This document shows positions 14,445 through 14,483 of a stretch of 14,483 nucleotides of DNA, one piece after another; within the stretch, counting starts at the first letter, position 1, and each line of letters starts with the position of its first letter. Below the pieces are notes generated by a model. The model was not told the origin of the DNA and did no database searches. It saw only the letters and a list, made by a program, of their open reading frames with translations. Origin of the DNA: Clostridia bacterium. GTDB lineage: Bacteria > Bacillota > Clostridia > Christensenellales > Aristaeellaceae. The DNA is taken from assembly GCA_016296675.1 (NCBI GenBank), contig JAEDIV010000063.1, forward strand, positions 1-14,483, given 5' to 3'. The position numbers were made by a program, and so were the translations under genes.

Positions 14445-14483
14445 ACAACCACAGCAGTATGCGCTGCTGTGGTTGTTCTTGTA
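14445..14483 (+). terminator. Probable terminator of the serine operon
   Basis: A perfect 13-bp stem (14445-14457 with 14464-14476) with a 6-nt loop is followed by TCTTGTA, where the window ends. The T-rich tail is weak and truncated, so its terminator function is probable rather than certain. Confidence 0.6.

Overview
The window looks like a chromosomal housekeeping segment from a Gram-positive, low-to-mid GC bacterium, most likely an uncultured member of Clostridia (Bacillota). Reasons: strong AGGAGG-type ribosome sites at 7-11 nt, sigma-A promoters with 17-bp spacers, several TTG starts, the order secG-rnr and tgt-yajC, a DUF6062-like protein, a Clostridia-like TrmB motif (CNPW), and serC-serA-DUF1015. 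There is no phage, transposase, CRISPR, tRNA or rRNA in the window. Genus-level placement is not possible by eye.

Layout. Minus strand, left part: secG (2420-3232) then rnr (136-2295), with an intrinsic terminator between them and a 57-bp near-perfect palindrome (44-100) after rnr. SecG carries an unusual C-terminal extension of about 190 residues that looks like two InlB/Listeria-type repeats. The intergenic stretch 3233-3607 holds the secG promoter, a terminator with no obvious gene, and the promoter of a plus-strand gene. Plus strand: a secreted single Ig-like-domain protein with a non-canonical sortase-like tail (3608-4087) ending in a strong terminator; tgt (4157-5281) with a TTG start; yajC (5381-5746) with its own promoter and terminator.

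From a consensus promoter at 5923-5951 begins a tightly spaced run: scpB, a DUF6062-type double-CxxC/CxxH protein (4-nt overlap), a GH42 beta-galactosidase, a metallophosphoesterase (TTG start) and trmB. A further promoter lies before serC, followed by serA and a DUF1015 protein with gaps of 2 and 17 nt. The window ends in two hairpins that probably terminate this serine cluster.

How the genes work together. SecG and YajC belong to the Sec export machinery, and the Ig-like protein is a likely Sec client. RNase R, Tgt and TrmB act on RNA. ScpB acts in chromosome condensation. SerA and SerC make O-phosphoserine from 3-phosphoglycerate, but no phosphoserine phosphatase is present here; the co-transcribed DUF1015 protein is a candidate partner for that step. 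I found no clearly new multi-gene system. The best leads are the SecG fusion, the serC-serA-DUF1015 linkage, the small Ig-like surface protein, and the ScpB/DUF6062 coupling.
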